Origin: Flavimobilis soli
GTDB lineage: Bacteria; Actinomycetota; Actinomycetes; Actinomycetales; Cellulomonadaceae
Length of the DNA: 64,000 nucleotides
Assembly: GCF_002564025.1 (NCBI RefSeq)
Contig: NZ_PDJH01000001.1
Coordinates: 2,356,001-2,420,000, forward strand
Direction: 5' to 3'
Shown here: one piece after another, positions 23,795 to 32,599 of the stretch
How the letters are laid out: each line of letters begins with the position of its first letter
Numbering within the stretch: the first letter of the stretch is position 1
Translations under genes and position numbers: made by a program
The notes under the pieces: generated by a model
Told to the model about the DNA's origin: nothing
Seen by the model: only the letters and a program-made list of their open reading frames with translations
The model's database searches: none

Positions 23795-25441
23795 CTAGAA
23801 GGTGAAGCCCGAGATCCGCTCGCGGAGCGTCGTCGACACGGCGGCCAGCTCGTCGATCGTGCCGCCGGAGCCGGAGAGGATCTGGCTCGACGTCGCCGCG
23901 GCCTGAGCGACGCCGCTGATGTTGCCGGCGATGTCTGCGGAGCCGGTCGCGGCCTCGGACACGGAGCGCGTCATCTCGTTGGTCGTGGCGGTCTGCTCCT
24001 CGACGGCCGACGCGATCGTGAGCTGGTAGTCGTTGATCTTGGCGATGACGTCGCTGATCTCGGTGATCGCGTGGACCGCGTTGTCGGTGTCGGCCTGGAT
24101 GGCCTCGACCTTGCGGGCGATGTCCTCGGTCGCGCGGGCCGTCTCCTGGGCGAGGTCCTTGACCTCGCTCGCGACGACCGCGAAGCCCTTGCCGGCCTCG
24201 CCCGCACGCGCAGCCTCGATCGTCGCGTTGAGCGCGAGGAGGTTCGTCTGCTCGGCGATCGAGGTGATCGACTTGACGACCGCTCCGATCTCCTGGCTCG
24301 ACGCACCCAGGCGCGAGACGGTGTCCGTCGCGTTCGCAGCCTGGCTCGTCGCGCGGCTCGCGACGCCCGCGGCCTCGGAGGCGTTCTGGGCGATCTCACG
24401 GATCGAGGCGCCCATCTGCTCGGCGCCCGCGGCAACGGTCTGGACGTTGCGCGAGACCTGCTCAGCGGCAGCCGCGACGACACCGGCGTGCGACGACGCC
24501 TCCTCGGCGCCCGCCGCAACCTCGGTGTTCGTCGCGGCGAGCTCCTGGGCGCCCGCGGCGACCGCGTGCGCGTCGGCGGCGACGAGCTCGAGGGTCGTCC
24601 GGAGGTTCTCCTGAGCGACGACGAGCGACGCGGCCATCTGGCCGATCTCGTCCTTCGCGGCGAAGTCGACCTCGCTCGTGAGGTCGCCCTCGGCGAGCCG
24701 TTCGAGTGCGTCGCGCACCGCCGTGACAGGTCGGCGGATCTGGCGCGTGACGAACACGCCGAGCGCGAGCAGCACCCCCATGACGACGACGATCGTGGCG
24801 ACCATGACCGCGATCATGAGCGTCGAGCGCGCCGCGGCGTCGTCCTGGACGCGGTCGGCAGCCGCGGTCACCTGAGCGGTCGTCTCCGAGAGGATCGTGA
24901 CGACCTCGGAACCGAAGTTCTCCGCCTTGCCGGTACGCAGGTAGTGCACGGTGAGCATGTCGCCCGAGACGGCCGCGGGCACGAGGCCGCGGGTGAGCAC
25001 GTCCGAGTACTCGGTCCACGCGGTCGTCAGCGCCTCCTGGTTCGAGGACTGCTCACCGGTCACCTCGACGAAGAGGGAGAAGAGGCGGTCGAGGGTCGCG
25101 GTGACGCTCTCCGTCGCCGCAGTGACCTCGGCGGCGGCGTCCTCGCGCTGGTCGGCCGTCGAGGCGGCGAGGTCGAGCGCAGCCGCCCGCGTCCGCCAGA
25201 CCTCGTTGTTGACGTCGAGGACGGCGCCGTTGAGCCGTGCCGACGCGTCCGCCATCGAGCCCATGCTCGCGCGGGCCTGCACGAGCGCGACGGCGCCCGT
25301 CGCACCGATCACGAGGCAGGCGACGAGCGCCCCGCAGACGAGTCCCATGATCTTCGTGCGGATCGACGCGTCGCGCAGGCGGCTGGTCAGCGGGGTACGG
25401 GCGGGACGGTCCGGGACCGTCTCCTCCGAAGGGGTGGACAC
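23795..25441 (-). CDS. mcp: Methyl-accepting chemotaxis protein, 4-helix-bundle type
   Basis: A transmembrane chemoreceptor of 548 residues from GTG 25441 (GAGGAG 6 bases upstream; the open frame continues upstream without support). TM1 is about residues 32-54 and TM2 about 195-220, enclosing an extracellular helical domain of about 140 residues (4HB-type, poorly conserved). A HAMP domain follows ([22 protein letters not shown]). The signalling tip is [38 protein letters not shown]. It has one kinase-control hairpin and no C-terminal CheR-tethering pentapeptide. It lies on the opposite strand between two flagellar operons, diverging from flbD. Confidence 0.95.
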   Translation of the reverse strand: MSTPSEETVPDRPARTPLTSRLRDASIRTKIMGLVCGALVACLVIGATGAVALVQARASMGSMADASARLNGAVLDVNNEVWRTRAAALDLAASTADQREDAAAEVTAATESVTATLDRLFSLFVEVTGEQSSNQEALTTAWTEYSDVLTRGLVPAAVSGDMLTVHYLRTGKAENFGSEVVTILSETTAQVTAAADRVQDDAAARSTLMIAVMVATIVVVMGVLLALGVFVTRQIRRPVTAVRDALERLAEGDLTSEVDFAAKDEIGQMAASLVVAQENLRTTLELVAADAHAVAAGAQELAATNTEVAAGAEEASSHAGVVAAAAEQVSRNVQTVAAGAEQMGASIREIAQNASEAAGVASRATSQAANATDTVSRLGASSQEIGAVVKSITSIAEQTNLLALNATIEAARAGEAGKGFAVVASEVKDLAQETARATEDIARKVEAIQADTDNAVHAITEISDVIAKINDYQLTIASAVEEQTATTNEMTRSVSEAATGSADIAGNISGVAQAAATSSQILSGSGGTIDELAAVSTTLRERISGFTF

Positions 25442-25610
25442 GATGGTCTCCTCACGATGTTGCTGGTGCACTCGAGGCGCGCGTTCCGTCGCGCACCTCA
25501 CCGTGATCATCGGCACGTCCGTGCACCGATCAACAGGACTTTTGGAAGCGTTTTCCGTGCCCTGAGCAGCCATCTTCGACAAACCGGGACACACCGGCTC
25601 AGCGCAAAGC
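25442..25610. promoter_or_regulatory. Divergent control region between the chemoreceptor gene and flbD
   Basis: It contains GGAAGCGTTTTCC (25544-25556), one of the GAANCGTT-type sites. On the minus strand CCGATGATC occurs near 25510, but no CTNAN block lies 16 bases before it, so the chemoreceptor promoter is not fixed. Confidence 0.45.
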
Positions 25611-25639
25611 CTCATATCACGGCCCGCTGCACCGATCTG
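25611..25639 (+). promoter_or_regulatory. Sigma-28-type promoter for flbD-motA-motB-fliL
   Basis: CTCAT (25611-25615), 16 bases, CCGATCTG (25632-25639). Confidence 0.7.
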
Positions 25640-25679
25640 CTTGGTGACGGTTCATGGACGGGCCGGTGACGACACCAAG
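25640..25679 (+). promoter_or_regulatory. Candidate CsrA-regulated leader of flbD-motAB
   Basis: An inner hairpin CGGUUC (25648-25653)/GGGCCG (25660-25665) holds AUGGAC in its loop; two pairs are G-U wobbles where the flagellin copies have C-G pairs. An outer stem CTTGGTG (25640-25646)/CACCAAG (25673-25679) would occlude the AAGGA ribosome site. So structure, GGA loop and ribosome site are combined. Confidence 0.6.
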
Positions 25680-25687
25680 GATCGGTG

Positions 25688-25975
25688 ATGGAAGTGATTG
25701 TTGTGACGCGCCTGAACGGGCCACGCTTCGCCGTGAACCCAGACCTGGTGCAGCGCATCGACAGTGCGCCCGACACGATCCTGACGCTGATGGACGGCAC
25801 CAAGTACATCGTCCAGGAAGACATGGAGACGGTGATCGACCTCGTGGTCGACTACCGCGCCCGGCTCGTCGCGCGTGCGCAGGAGCTGCAGGCCGAGTCC
25901 TTCTACGACCAGACGACCGAGCGGGCTTCCGGACTGAGCGTCGTGCCCACCCTCACCGACGACGAGAGGTCCTGA
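25688..25975 (+). CDS. flbD: FlbD-family flagellar protein
   Basis: A short conserved protein of the FlbD/SwrD family, associated with stator power in Bacillus. The 95 residues begin MEVIVVTRLNGPRFAVNPDLVQRIDSAPDTILTLMDGTKYIV, the full FlbD signature, followed by EDMETVIDLVVDYRARL. A GTG three bases earlier is an alternative start. It is the first gene of the flbD-motA-motB-fliL unit, which agrees with a stator role. Confidence 0.92.
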   Translation: MEVIVVTRLNGPRFAVNPDLVQRIDSAPDTILTLMDGTKYIVQEDMETVIDLVVDYRARLVARAQELQAESFYDQTTERASGLSVVPTLTDDERS

Positions 25976-25978
25976 CCC

Positions 25979-26746
25979 ATGGATCCGGCAACCATCATCG
26001 GCCTCGTGGTGAGCTTCGGTGGCATCATCGCGATGATCTACCTCGAGGGCTCCCACATCCAGAGCATCCTGCTCCCGGCCCCCATGATCCTCGTGTTCGG
26101 CGCGACGATCGGCGCTGCGCTCGCGAGCTCGACCCTCGTCGACTTCAAGGGTGCGGTGAAGGCGATCCCGCGTGCCTTCAAGGCCAAGGTGCCGTCGGCC
26201 GACGCGTCGATCGAGCGCATCGTGCAGCTCGCCGACCGCGCCCGCCGCGAGGGGCTCCTCGCGCTCGAGGACGAGGCCCGCAGCATCGAGGACCCGTTCC
26301 TGCGCGACGGTCTGCGCGCCGCGATCGACGGCACGGACCCGGAGGACCTGCGGGTCATCCTCGAGGACCGTATCGACGCCAAGCGCCGCTCCGACAAGGT
26401 CATCTCCAAGTTCTTCAACACCATGGGCGGTTACGCCCCGACGATCGGCATCGTCGGCACCGTCGTGTCGCTCGTCCACGTGCTGTCCAACCTCGCGAGC
26501 CCCGACGAGCTCGGGCACATGATCGCCGCCGCGTTCGTCGCGACCCTCTGGGGCCTCGCGAGCGCCAACCTCATGTGGCTCCCGCTCGGCGGCCGCCTGG
26601 CCCGCATCTCCGAGCTCGAGTGCGCACAGATGGAGATCGTCCTCGAGGGCCTGCTCTCCGTGCAGTCCGGCGCCAACCCGCGTCTCGTCGGTGAGCGCCT
26701 GCGCAGCCTCCTGCCGCCCGACCAGCAGGTCAAGGACGCAGCATGA
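25979..26746 (+). CDS. motA: Motor stator protein MotA
   Basis: MotA forms the proton-channel stator around the rotor with MotB. The 255-residue product has four membrane segments: residues 3-23, 31-52, and a pair at about 145-165 and 178-200, the last two containing GGYAPTIGIVGTVVSLVHVL and AAAFVATLWGLASANLMWLPLGGRL. The conserved prolines near the third and fourth helices and the cytoplasmic charged loop (residues 60-140) are present. It starts 3 bases after the flbD stop and overlaps motB by four bases. Confidence 0.95.
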   Translation: MDPATIIGLVVSFGGIIAMIYLEGSHIQSILLPAPMILVFGATIGAALASSTLVDFKGAVKAIPRAFKAKVPSADASIERIVQLADRARREGLLALEDEARSIEDPFLRDGLRAAIDGTDPEDLRVILEDRIDAKRRSDKVISKFFNTMGGYAPTIGIVGTVVSLVHVLSNLASPDELGHMIAAAFVATLWGLASANLMWLPLGGRLARISELECAQMEIVLEGLLSVQSGANPRLVGERLRSLLPPDQQVKDAA

Positions 26747-27690
26747 GCCGCCGTCGGAAGCGGGTCGAGGAGGAGGAGCACGAGAACCACGAGCGGTGGG
26801 CCGTCTCCTACTCCGACATGATGACTGTGCTCATGGCGCTGTTCCTCGTCATGTACGCCATCAGCTCCGTCGACCAGGTCAAGTACGAGGAGCTCGCCCA
26901 CTCGCTCGCGTCGGGCTTCGGCGCCGGTGACTCCGTCGTGCTCGTCGACAAGGCCGGCATCATGGACACGACCGGCGACTCGATGGAGATCAAGCCGCTC
27001 GACGAGATCGCCCCGAGCCTGTCGGCCGGCGTCGTCAACGGCACGTACACGGGCACCGGCAGCACCGACGCCGAGGGCGAGTACTCGGCCGCAGACTATG
27101 CCGAGGCCGAGGCCGAGTACGACAACCTCGAGCAGATCCGCGACCACATCGAGGAGAACCTCGAGCGGGTCAAGCTCTCGGACGCCGTGACGTTCCGCAT
27201 CACCGAGCGCGGCCTCGTCGTCGGCATGATCACGACCGACGTCTTCTTCGACACCGCCTCCAACGAGCTGACCGCGACCTCGCGCAAGGTCATCGACGCC
27301 GTCGGCAAGCCGCTCAGGAAGATCAGCAACGAGATCGCGATCGAGGGTCACGCCGACATCGTGCCGACCGGATCCACCGCGAAGACCAACTGGGAGCTGT
27401 CGTCCGCCCGCGCGACGACCGTCCTGCGTCGCATGGTCGAGAAGTCCCACCTGTCGCCCGCGCGCATGTCCGCCGTCGGGTTCGGCGACGCGCGCCCGCT
27501 CGTCGACAAGACGGACAAGAAGTCGCTCGCCGCCAACCGCCGGGCCGACGTCGTCGTGCTCAGCGACAAGCCCGAGCGCATCCGTGAGCTGCTCACGGTC
27601 GTCGACGAGAACCGCAAGAAGAAGAGCTCGGCCGCGAAGGACGGCGAGGTCACCGCCTCGGCCTCCGCGAGCCAGCAGGACAAGGAGTAG
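26743..27690 (+). CDS. motB: Motor stator protein MotB
   Basis: MotB anchors the stator to peptidoglycan. The 315-residue product has a basic N-terminus, then WAVSYSDMMTVLMALFLVMYAIS with the proton-carrying Asp25 at the start of the single membrane helix. An OmpA-like peptidoglycan-binding domain lies at about residues 155-280 (IEGHADIVPTGSTAKTNWELSSARATTVLRRM). An acidic linker of about 90 residues lies between. It overlaps motA. Confidence 0.96.
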   Translation: MSRRRKRVEEEEHENHERWAVSYSDMMTVLMALFLVMYAISSVDQVKYEELAHSLASGFGAGDSVVLVDKAGIMDTTGDSMEIKPLDEIAPSLSAGVVNGTYTGTGSTDAEGEYSAADYAEAEAEYDNLEQIRDHIEENLERVKLSDAVTFRITERGLVVGMITTDVFFDTASNELTATSRKVIDAVGKPLRKISNEIAIEGHADIVPTGSTAKTNWELSSARATTVLRRMVEKSHLSPARMSAVGFGDARPLVDKTDKKSLAANRRADVVVLSDKPERIRELLTVVDENRKKKSSAAKDGEVTASASASQQDKE

Positions 27691-27692
27691 TC

Positions 27693-28220
27693 ATGCCCGT
27701 CGTCGAGCAGCGTGTGGTGGGCGCCAAGCCCAAGATCGGCGCGAACAAGATCCAGCCGCGCGAGCGCACGGAGGCCGCCGCCCCCGAGCCCGAGGCCACC
27801 GAGAAGAAGGCCAAGGGCGGCAAGCTGCCCTGGATCATCGTCGGTGCCCTCCTCGTCGCCGTGATCGCGGGCGCCGCCTACTTCTTCCTCTTCTCGGGCA
27901 AGGGCGACGGCACGCCCGAGGAGCCGCCGGCGCCCGTGCCGGGCGAGATGGTCACCCTCGAGTCGATGAACATCAACCTCGAGGGCACCCACTACCTCCG
28001 CATCGGTCTCGGCCTGCAGCTGACCGACAAGGCTCACGACGTCGACCTCGTCAAGGCGCAGGACGCCACGATCGCGCTCTTCTCCGGACGTCCCGTCGAC
28101 GAGATCAAGAGCTCCGAGGGCCGCGCCGCGCTCAAGAACGAGCTGACCGTCTCGCTGCAGGAGATCTACGGCGAGGACCAGGTCATGGGTGTCTACTACA
28201 CGGACTTCGTCGCCCAGTGA
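27693..28220 (+). CDS. fliL: Flagellar basal body-associated protein FliL
   Basis: FliL is a single-pass membrane protein around the stator. At 175 residues, it has a cytoplasmic N-terminus of about 45 residues, a membrane helix (LPWIIVGALLVAVIAGAAYFFLF), and the extracellular domain MVTLESMNINLEGTHYLRIGLGLQLTD...LVKAQDATIALFSGRPVDEI, the FliL core. It begins 2 bases after motB. A terminator follows, so it ends the flbD unit. Confidence 0.93.
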   Translation: MPVVEQRVVGAKPKIGANKIQPRERTEAAAPEPEATEKKAKGGKLPWIIVGALLVAVIAGAAYFFLFSGKGDGTPEEPPAPVPGEMVTLESMNINLEGTHYLRIGLGLQLTDKAHDVDLVKAQDATIALFSGRPVDEIKSSEGRAALKNELTVSLQEIYGEDQVMGVYYTDFVAQ

Positions 28221-28228
28221 CGTCCCGG

Positions 28229-28260
28229 AGGGGCGGGCACGGGAGACCGTGCCCGCCCCT
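28229..28260 (+). terminator. Terminator between fliL and fliM
   Basis: A perfect 14-pair stem (28229-28242 with 28247-28260) capped by GAGA, a GNRA tetraloop, 8 bases after the fliL stop. It separates stator genes from the switch/export genes. Confidence 0.85.
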
Positions 28261-28299
28261 TCGTCGTACCCGCGCTCTGCGGGCGGCGCCGCAGGACTT

Positions 28300-28328
28300 C
28301 TCATTTCGGACGCGGCCGTGCCGATCGA
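28300..28328 (+). promoter_or_regulatory. Sigma-28-type promoter for the fliM operon
   Basis: CTCAT (28300-28304), 16 bases, CCGATCGA (28321-28328). The predicted transcript start falls at about 28334-28337, right at the GTG start of fliM. Confidence 0.7.
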
Positions 28329-28335
28329 GGTTCAC

Positions 28336-29250
28336 GTGACGGAACAACGCAACCTTCGGCCAGCCCCGACGGTGGAGACCTACGACTTCCGCCGACCCAT
28401 GACCCTGGCGCGCGAGCACTCCCGCGCGATCGAGGTCGCGGGCGATACGTTCGCCCGTCAGTGGGGGACACAGCTCACCTCGCGCCTGCGCGTCGTCTGC
28501 GGCGTCGCTCTCGAGAGCGTCCAGATGATCTCGTACGACGAGTACATCGCGACGCTCGCCGACCAGACCCTCATGGCGGTCGGCTCGGTCGAGAACGGAC
28601 GCTCGACCGCGGTCCTGGAGGTGCCCGTCGAGCTCGCCCTCCTGTGGATCGACTACCTCCTCGGCGGGCCCGGCCTGCGCGGCGTCGTCCCCGCCCGGGA
28701 GCTCACCGAGATCGAGACGGCGCTCCTGACGGACCTCGTGCAGTCCAACATGCACGACCTGCGCTACGCGTTCGCCGCCGTCGCGCCGCTCGACATCAAG
28801 CTCGGCGGGTTCCAGTACAACCCGCAGTTCGCGCAGCTCGTGCCCGCGTCGGAGCCGGTCATCGTCCTGACGTACACGATCGCGATCGGCGACGACCGCG
28901 ACACCGCGACGTTCATGGTCCCGGCCGAGCACCTGCTCGACGCGCTCCGCGCCGGGGAGGCCGCGAGCAAGAGCCGCGCCGCCGACGCGGAGACCGAGGC
29001 GGCCCGCGCCAAGATGCACGCCGGCATGCGCGAGGTCCCCGTCGAGCTCTCGGTCCAGCTGCGCCCCCTGACCGTCCACCCGCGGGAGATCCTCGCGATG
29101 CAGGTGGGCGACCTGATCATGCTCAACCACTCCGCATCGCGTCCGTTGGACGTGGTCGTCGACGACAAGGTCCTGGCCCATGCGGTGGCCGGGGCGAACG
29201 GCCGTCAGCTTGCCTGCCAGGTCGTGGATTTTGAGGAGAACGAACGATGA
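28336..29250 (+). CDS. fliM: Flagellar motor switch protein FliM
   Basis: FliM is the C-ring protein that binds phospho-CheY. From GTG 28336 the product is 304 residues: TYDFRRPMTLAREHSRAIEVAGDTFARQWGTQLTSRLR, the CheC-like middle domain with VPVELALLWIDYLLGG, and the C-terminal SpoA domain VPVELSVQLRPLTVHPREILAMQVGDLIMLN. The N-terminal CheY-binding LSQxEID-type motif is not obvious after this start. GTG starts at 28318 or further upstream would lie inside or before the promoter. The start coincides with the predicted +1, so the mRNA may be leaderless. Confidence 0.92.
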   Translation: MTEQRNLRPAPTVETYDFRRPMTLAREHSRAIEVAGDTFARQWGTQLTSRLRVVCGVALESVQMISYDEYIATLADQTLMAVGSVENGRSTAVLEVPVELALLWIDYLLGGPGLRGVVPARELTEIETALLTDLVQSNMHDLRYAFAAVAPLDIKLGGFQYNPQFAQLVPASEPVIVLTYTIAIGDDRDTATFMVPAEHLLDALRAGEAASKSRAADAETEAARAKMHAGMREVPVELSVQLRPLTVHPREILAMQVGDLIMLNHSASRPLDVVVDDKVLAHAVAGANGRQLACQVVDFEENER

Positions 29251-30011
29251 AGAAGACCCAGGCGGCCCTGGCCGTGGAGTCCGAGCTCGCGCTCAAGGCG
29301 GCACTCGCGCTCGTCGAGCTGATCCCGTCGGACGTGCCCTTGGCCGTCCGCGGCGTCGAGCCCGCCGACCTCGCGCCGACCGGCGCCGGGGTCGTCGCGA
29401 ACGTGGTCGGTGCCGTGAGCGCCGAGCTCGTCGCCGTCGTCGGCGAGACCGTCGACCGTGCGATCAGCGGCGCCGGAGAGGACGTGTCGCTCGCCGACGC
29501 GCTGCGCCCGGCGCTCCAGGCCGCCTCCGACTCGTTCGGCGAGGGTGTCCTGTCGGACGTCCGCATCGCCCCCGACGCGTGCGACCTGCTCGTCGTGCCG
29601 GGCGCGCACCTGTTCGCCCTCACGGTCGCCGACGAGGTCCAGGGCTGGTTCGCCGTCCGGATCAAGCAGGCAGCCGCCGCCAGCGCGGCCGCGGCTCCTG
29701 CCGCTGCGGCAGCCAAGCCGGTCGAGGAGAAGAACATCCGCCCGATGGACCTGACGAACATGTCCACGATGCGCATGCTCTACGACGTCGAGATGACGCT
29801 CACCGCCGAGATCGGCCGCGCCAAGCTCCCGGTCCGCCAGGTCCTCGAGCTCGTCCCCGGCGCCGTCATCGAGCTCGACCGCGTCGCGGGCAGCCCCGCC
29901 GACCTCATGGTCAACGGGCGCCTCATCGCGCGCGGCGAGGTCGTCGTCGTCGACGAGGACTACGGCCTGCGCGTCACCGAGATCGTCGACCTGGGGCAAG
30001 CAGGTCTGTGA
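29247..30011 (+). CDS. fliN: Flagellar motor switch protein FliN (FliN/FliY type)
   Basis: The C-terminal SpoA domain (residues 165-250; MDLTNMSTMRMLYDVEMTLTAEIGRAKLPVRQVLELVPGAVIELDRVAGSPADLMVNGRLIARGEVVVVDEDYGLRVTEI) is canonical FliN. The product is 254 residues, much longer than an ordinary FliN (about 100-140), because of an N-terminal domain of about 140 residues joined by an Ala-rich linker. This resembles FliY-like proteins with a CheC-type domain, but I see no CheC phosphatase motif, so catalytic activity is not supported. It overlaps fliM by four bases. Confidence 0.92.
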   Translation: MKKTQAALAVESELALKAALALVELIPSDVPLAVRGVEPADLAPTGAGVVANVVGAVSAELVAVVGETVDRAISGAGEDVSLADALRPALQAASDSFGEGVLSDVRIAPDACDLLVVPGAHLFALTVADEVQGWFAVRIKQAAAASAAAAPAAAAAKPVEEKNIRPMDLTNMSTMRMLYDVEMTLTAEIGRAKLPVRQVLELVPGAVIELDRVAGSPADLMVNGRLIARGEVVVVDEDYGLRVTEIVDLGQAGL

Positions 30012-30658
30012 TGGGTGACACCGTCGTCGTGCTGCTGCGCGCCCTGGTCTCCCTGGGCGTGGTTCTGGGCCTGATCTGGTGGGCAGGCCGACGCCTGAGC
30101 TCCGGCAAGGGTCCGGTCGGCAGCTCGACGGCGGCTCCGCGCACCGGGCGCGCCAAGGGCGTGCTCGGTCGCGGCTTCGAGCGGGTGCGGGACTCCCTGC
30201 GCGGCGGCGGCGCCGGCGCGCAGGCGCCCGCGATCGTCGTTCTCGGCAAGCAGGCGCTCACCCCCAAGGCGGGCCTCGCGCTCGTCGAGGTGGGCGGCCG
30301 CCGTCTGCTGCTGGGCGTCGGCGAGCAGGGCGTGACCGTGCTCGACACGCAGGACGCGCCCGCCGCGGATCCCGCGGCCGACGCCGTCCCCACCGACGAC
30401 GACGCGCAGGTCGAGGCCACCCCGGTCGCTGCGGCGAGCGAGAGCGGAGCGGTCTTCGCGGCCGAGCTCGACCACGCCGTCACCGAGATGCCCGACGCCG
30501 CCGCCGAGCAGGCGGCGCCCGCGGCGCTCGTCACGGCGGACGACGCCGACGCCCAGGTCCTGAGCCTCACGTCCCGCAGCAGCAGCCTCGACGGGTCGAT
30601 CCTCTCGCCCTCGACGTGGCGCCGCGCCGCGACCGCCATCCAGCAGGGACGGCGATGA
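30011..30658 (+). CDS. fliO: Flagellar biosynthesis protein FliO
   Basis: FliO helps assemble the FliP-FliQ-FliR export gate. The 215-residue product has one N-terminal membrane helix (VVVLLRALVSLGVVLGLIWWAGRRL), a conserved short domain (APAIVVLGKQALTPKAGLALVEVGGRRLLLGVGEQGVTVLD) and a variable acidic tail. It starts against the fliN stop and overlaps fliP by four bases. Confidence 0.9.
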   Translation: MGDTVVVLLRALVSLGVVLGLIWWAGRRLSSGKGPVGSSTAAPRTGRAKGVLGRGFERVRDSLRGGGAGAQAPAIVVLGKQALTPKAGLALVEVGGRRLLLGVGEQGVTVLDTQDAPAADPAADAVPTDDDAQVEATPVAAASESGAVFAAELDHAVTEMPDAAAEQAAPAALVTADDADAQVLSLTSRSSSLDGSILSPSTWRRAATAIQQGRR

Positions 30659-31557
30659 CCTCCACGTTCTCCACCGCCGCGCGCGTGCGCGCGAGCCGCG
30701 GCCCCGCTCCGCGCGAGGTCGCCATGATGCTCGGCCTCGTGCTGCTGACGATGCTCGCGATCGTCCTCGCCGGCGTCGTCACCGCGCCCGCCGCCGAGGC
30801 CGCACCCGCGGCCGGCGCGGCTCACGTCGCGGCGCCCGCCGCCCACGTGCTGCCCGCGGCACCCGGCGACCCGGCCGACCCGGACGGCGACCAGGGCACC
30901 CTGTCCGTCTACGTCGACGGCGACCGCGCGAAGCCCTCGAGCTCCGTCGTCGTGCTCCTCGGCATGACGGTCCTGTCGATCGCCCCCGCGCTGCTGCTCA
31001 TGATGACGAGCTTCACGAAGATCTTCGTGGTGCTCGGCCTCACGAGGAACGCGCTCGGCCTGACGAACGTCCCGCCGAACCAGGTGCTCGCCGGCCTCGC
31101 GCTCTTCCTGTCGCTGTTCATCATGCAGCCGGTGCTCGGCGCGGTGAACGACGCCGCCCTCCAGCCCTACCTCGACGGCTCGATGGACTTCACCACGGCG
31201 GTCGACGTCGCGTCCGGGCCCCTGCGCGACTTCATGCTCGCGCACACCCGCGAGGACGACATCGCCCTGATGACCCGTATCTCCGACTCCCCGAACCCGG
31301 AGACCCCCGCGAGCACCCCGATCCTCACGGTCATCCCCGCGTTCATGCTCTCCGAGCTGCGGGCCGCGTTCATCATCGGGTTCGTCATCTTCGTGCCGTT
31401 CCTCGTCATCGACCTCGTCGTGTCCTCCGCTCTCATGAGCATGGGCATGATGATGCTCCCGCCCGTGATGATCTCCCTGCCCTTCAAGCTGCTGCTGTTC
31501 GTCCTCGTGGACGGGTGGTCGCTGATCATCACCCAGCTCGTGGGGACGTACACCTGA
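30655..31557 (+). CDS. fliP: Flagellar export gate protein FliP
   Basis: A core component of the export gate. The 300-residue product has an N-terminal hydrophobic signal segment (residues 23-45), an Ala/Pro-rich stretch, then TM helices with LLMMTSFTKIFVVLGLTRNALGLTNVPPNQVLAGLALFLSLFIM and the C-terminal FIIGFVIFVPFLVIDLVVSSALMSMGMMMLPPVMISLPFKLLLFVLVDGW. These are the strongest FliP motifs. It overlaps fliO and fliQ. Confidence 0.96.
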   Translation: MTSTFSTAARVRASRGPAPREVAMMLGLVLLTMLAIVLAGVVTAPAAEAAPAAGAAHVAAPAAHVLPAAPGDPADPDGDQGTLSVYVDGDRAKPSSSVVVLLGMTVLSIAPALLLMMTSFTKIFVVLGLTRNALGLTNVPPNQVLAGLALFLSLFIMQPVLGAVNDAALQPYLDGSMDFTTAVDVASGPLRDFMLAHTREDDIALMTRISDSPNPETPASTPILTVIPAFMLSELRAAFIIGFVIFVPFLVIDLVVSSALMSMGMMMLPPVMISLPFKLLLFVLVDGWSLIITQLVGTYT

Positions 31558-31832
31558 TGGACACCTCAGCGATCCTCGACATCGCGGTCGGGGCCCTCAC
31601 GATCGCCGCCAAGCTCGCCGCGCCGATCCTCATCACGTCCCTCGTCGTGGGCTTCGCGATCTCGCTCGTCCAGTCGATCACGCAGATCCAGGAGGTCACG
31701 CTCAGCTTCGTGCCGAAGGCGGTCGCGGTCGCGGTGGCGCTCCTCGTGTGCGGCCACTGGATGATCGAGGAGATGGTGGCGTTCACCACCCAGCTCTTCG
31801 ACCGCATCCCCGGGCTCCTCGGCGGCGGCTGA
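31557..31832 (+). CDS. fliQ: Flagellar export gate protein FliQ
   Basis: A 91-residue, two-helix membrane protein. Its first helix reads APILITSLVVGFAISLVQSITQIQEVTLSFVPK, the FliQ signature, and the second lies at about residues 53-72. The ATG at 31557 overlaps the fliP stop by one base. Confidence 0.95.
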   Translation: MDTSAILDIAVGALTIAAKLAAPILITSLVVGFAISLVQSITQIQEVTLSFVPKAVAVAVALLVCGHWMIEEMVAFTTQLFDRIPGLLGGG

Positions 31833-31833
31833 C

Positions 31834-32598
31834 ATGACGGTCACGCTCGCGCTGACCACCATCGAGGCGATCGCGCTCGCCAGCGTGCGGATCGCCGCGT
31901 TCCTCGTCATCGCCCCGCCCTTCAACCACCGGGGGCTCTCGGGGCAGGTCAAGGCGATGCTCGCGTTCGGGCTCGCGCTCGCGGCCGCTCCGCGCGTCGG
32001 CACGACCGACGGGATGACGACCGGGGACTTCGTCGTCGCGCTCGCCACGAACGCGGTGATCGGCGCCGGCATGGGCTTCATCGTGCTGCTGATCTTCTCG
32101 GGGATCTCGGCGGCGGGCTCGTTCATCGACTTCTTCGGCGGCTTCCAGATCGCCCAGGCGTACGACCCGGGCTCGCAGGTCAACGGCGCCCAGTTCACGC
32201 GCCTGTTCCAGATGACTGCGATCGTGCTGCTCTTCGCGACGGGCGCCTACCAGGTCATGCTGCTCGGCGTCGCGCAGAGCTTCGACGTCGTGCCGGTCAG
32301 CGCGGGCCTCGACCTGTCCTTCCTCGGTGCGAAGGTCACCGAGACGATCACGACGATGTTCACGAGCGCGCTGCAGATCGCGGGCCCGCTCATCGTCGTG
32401 CTGTTCCTCGCCGACGCCGGGCTGGGCCTCGTCACGCGTGTCGCACCGGCTCTCAACGCGTTCGTCCTCGGCTTCCCGCTGAAGATCTTGCTCTCGCTCA
32501 CCTTCGGGGTGTTCGTGCTCCTCGGCCTGCCCGGGGCGGTGTCCTCGCTCACGGGCAAGGTCCTCATGTCCATCGCCGACATGCTGGGGGTGGGCTGA
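31834..32598 (+). CDS. fliR: Flagellar export gate protein FliR
   Basis: The third gate subunit: 254 residues with about six membrane helices, including IAAFLVIAPPFNHRGLSGQVKAMLAFGLALAAAPRV, GFIVLLIFSGISAAGSFIDFFGGFQIAQAYDPGSQ and NAFVLGFPLKILLSLTFGVFVLLGLP. It begins one base after the fliQ stop. Confidence 0.95.
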   Translation: MTVTLALTTIEAIALASVRIAAFLVIAPPFNHRGLSGQVKAMLAFGLALAAAPRVGTTDGMTTGDFVVALATNAVIGAGMGFIVLLIFSGISAAGSFIDFFGGFQIAQAYDPGSQVNGAQFTRLFQMTAIVLLFATGAYQVMLLGVAQSFDVVPVSAGLDLSFLGAKVTETITTMFTSALQIAGPLIVVLFLADAGLGLVTRVAPALNAFVLGFPLKILLSLTFGVFVLLGLPGAVSSLTGKVLMSIADMLGVG

Positions 32599-32599
32599 C

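Noticed and set aside
25500..25540. Sigma-28-type promoter on the minus strand for the chemoreceptor gene
   Set aside because: CCGATGATC is present, but the only CT-type block upstream would need an 18-base gap, unlike the invariant 16 elsewhere.
25975..25990. AUGGAU over the motA start as another CsrA loop
   Set aside because: The flanking bases do not pair around it; GGATCC is self-complementary instead.
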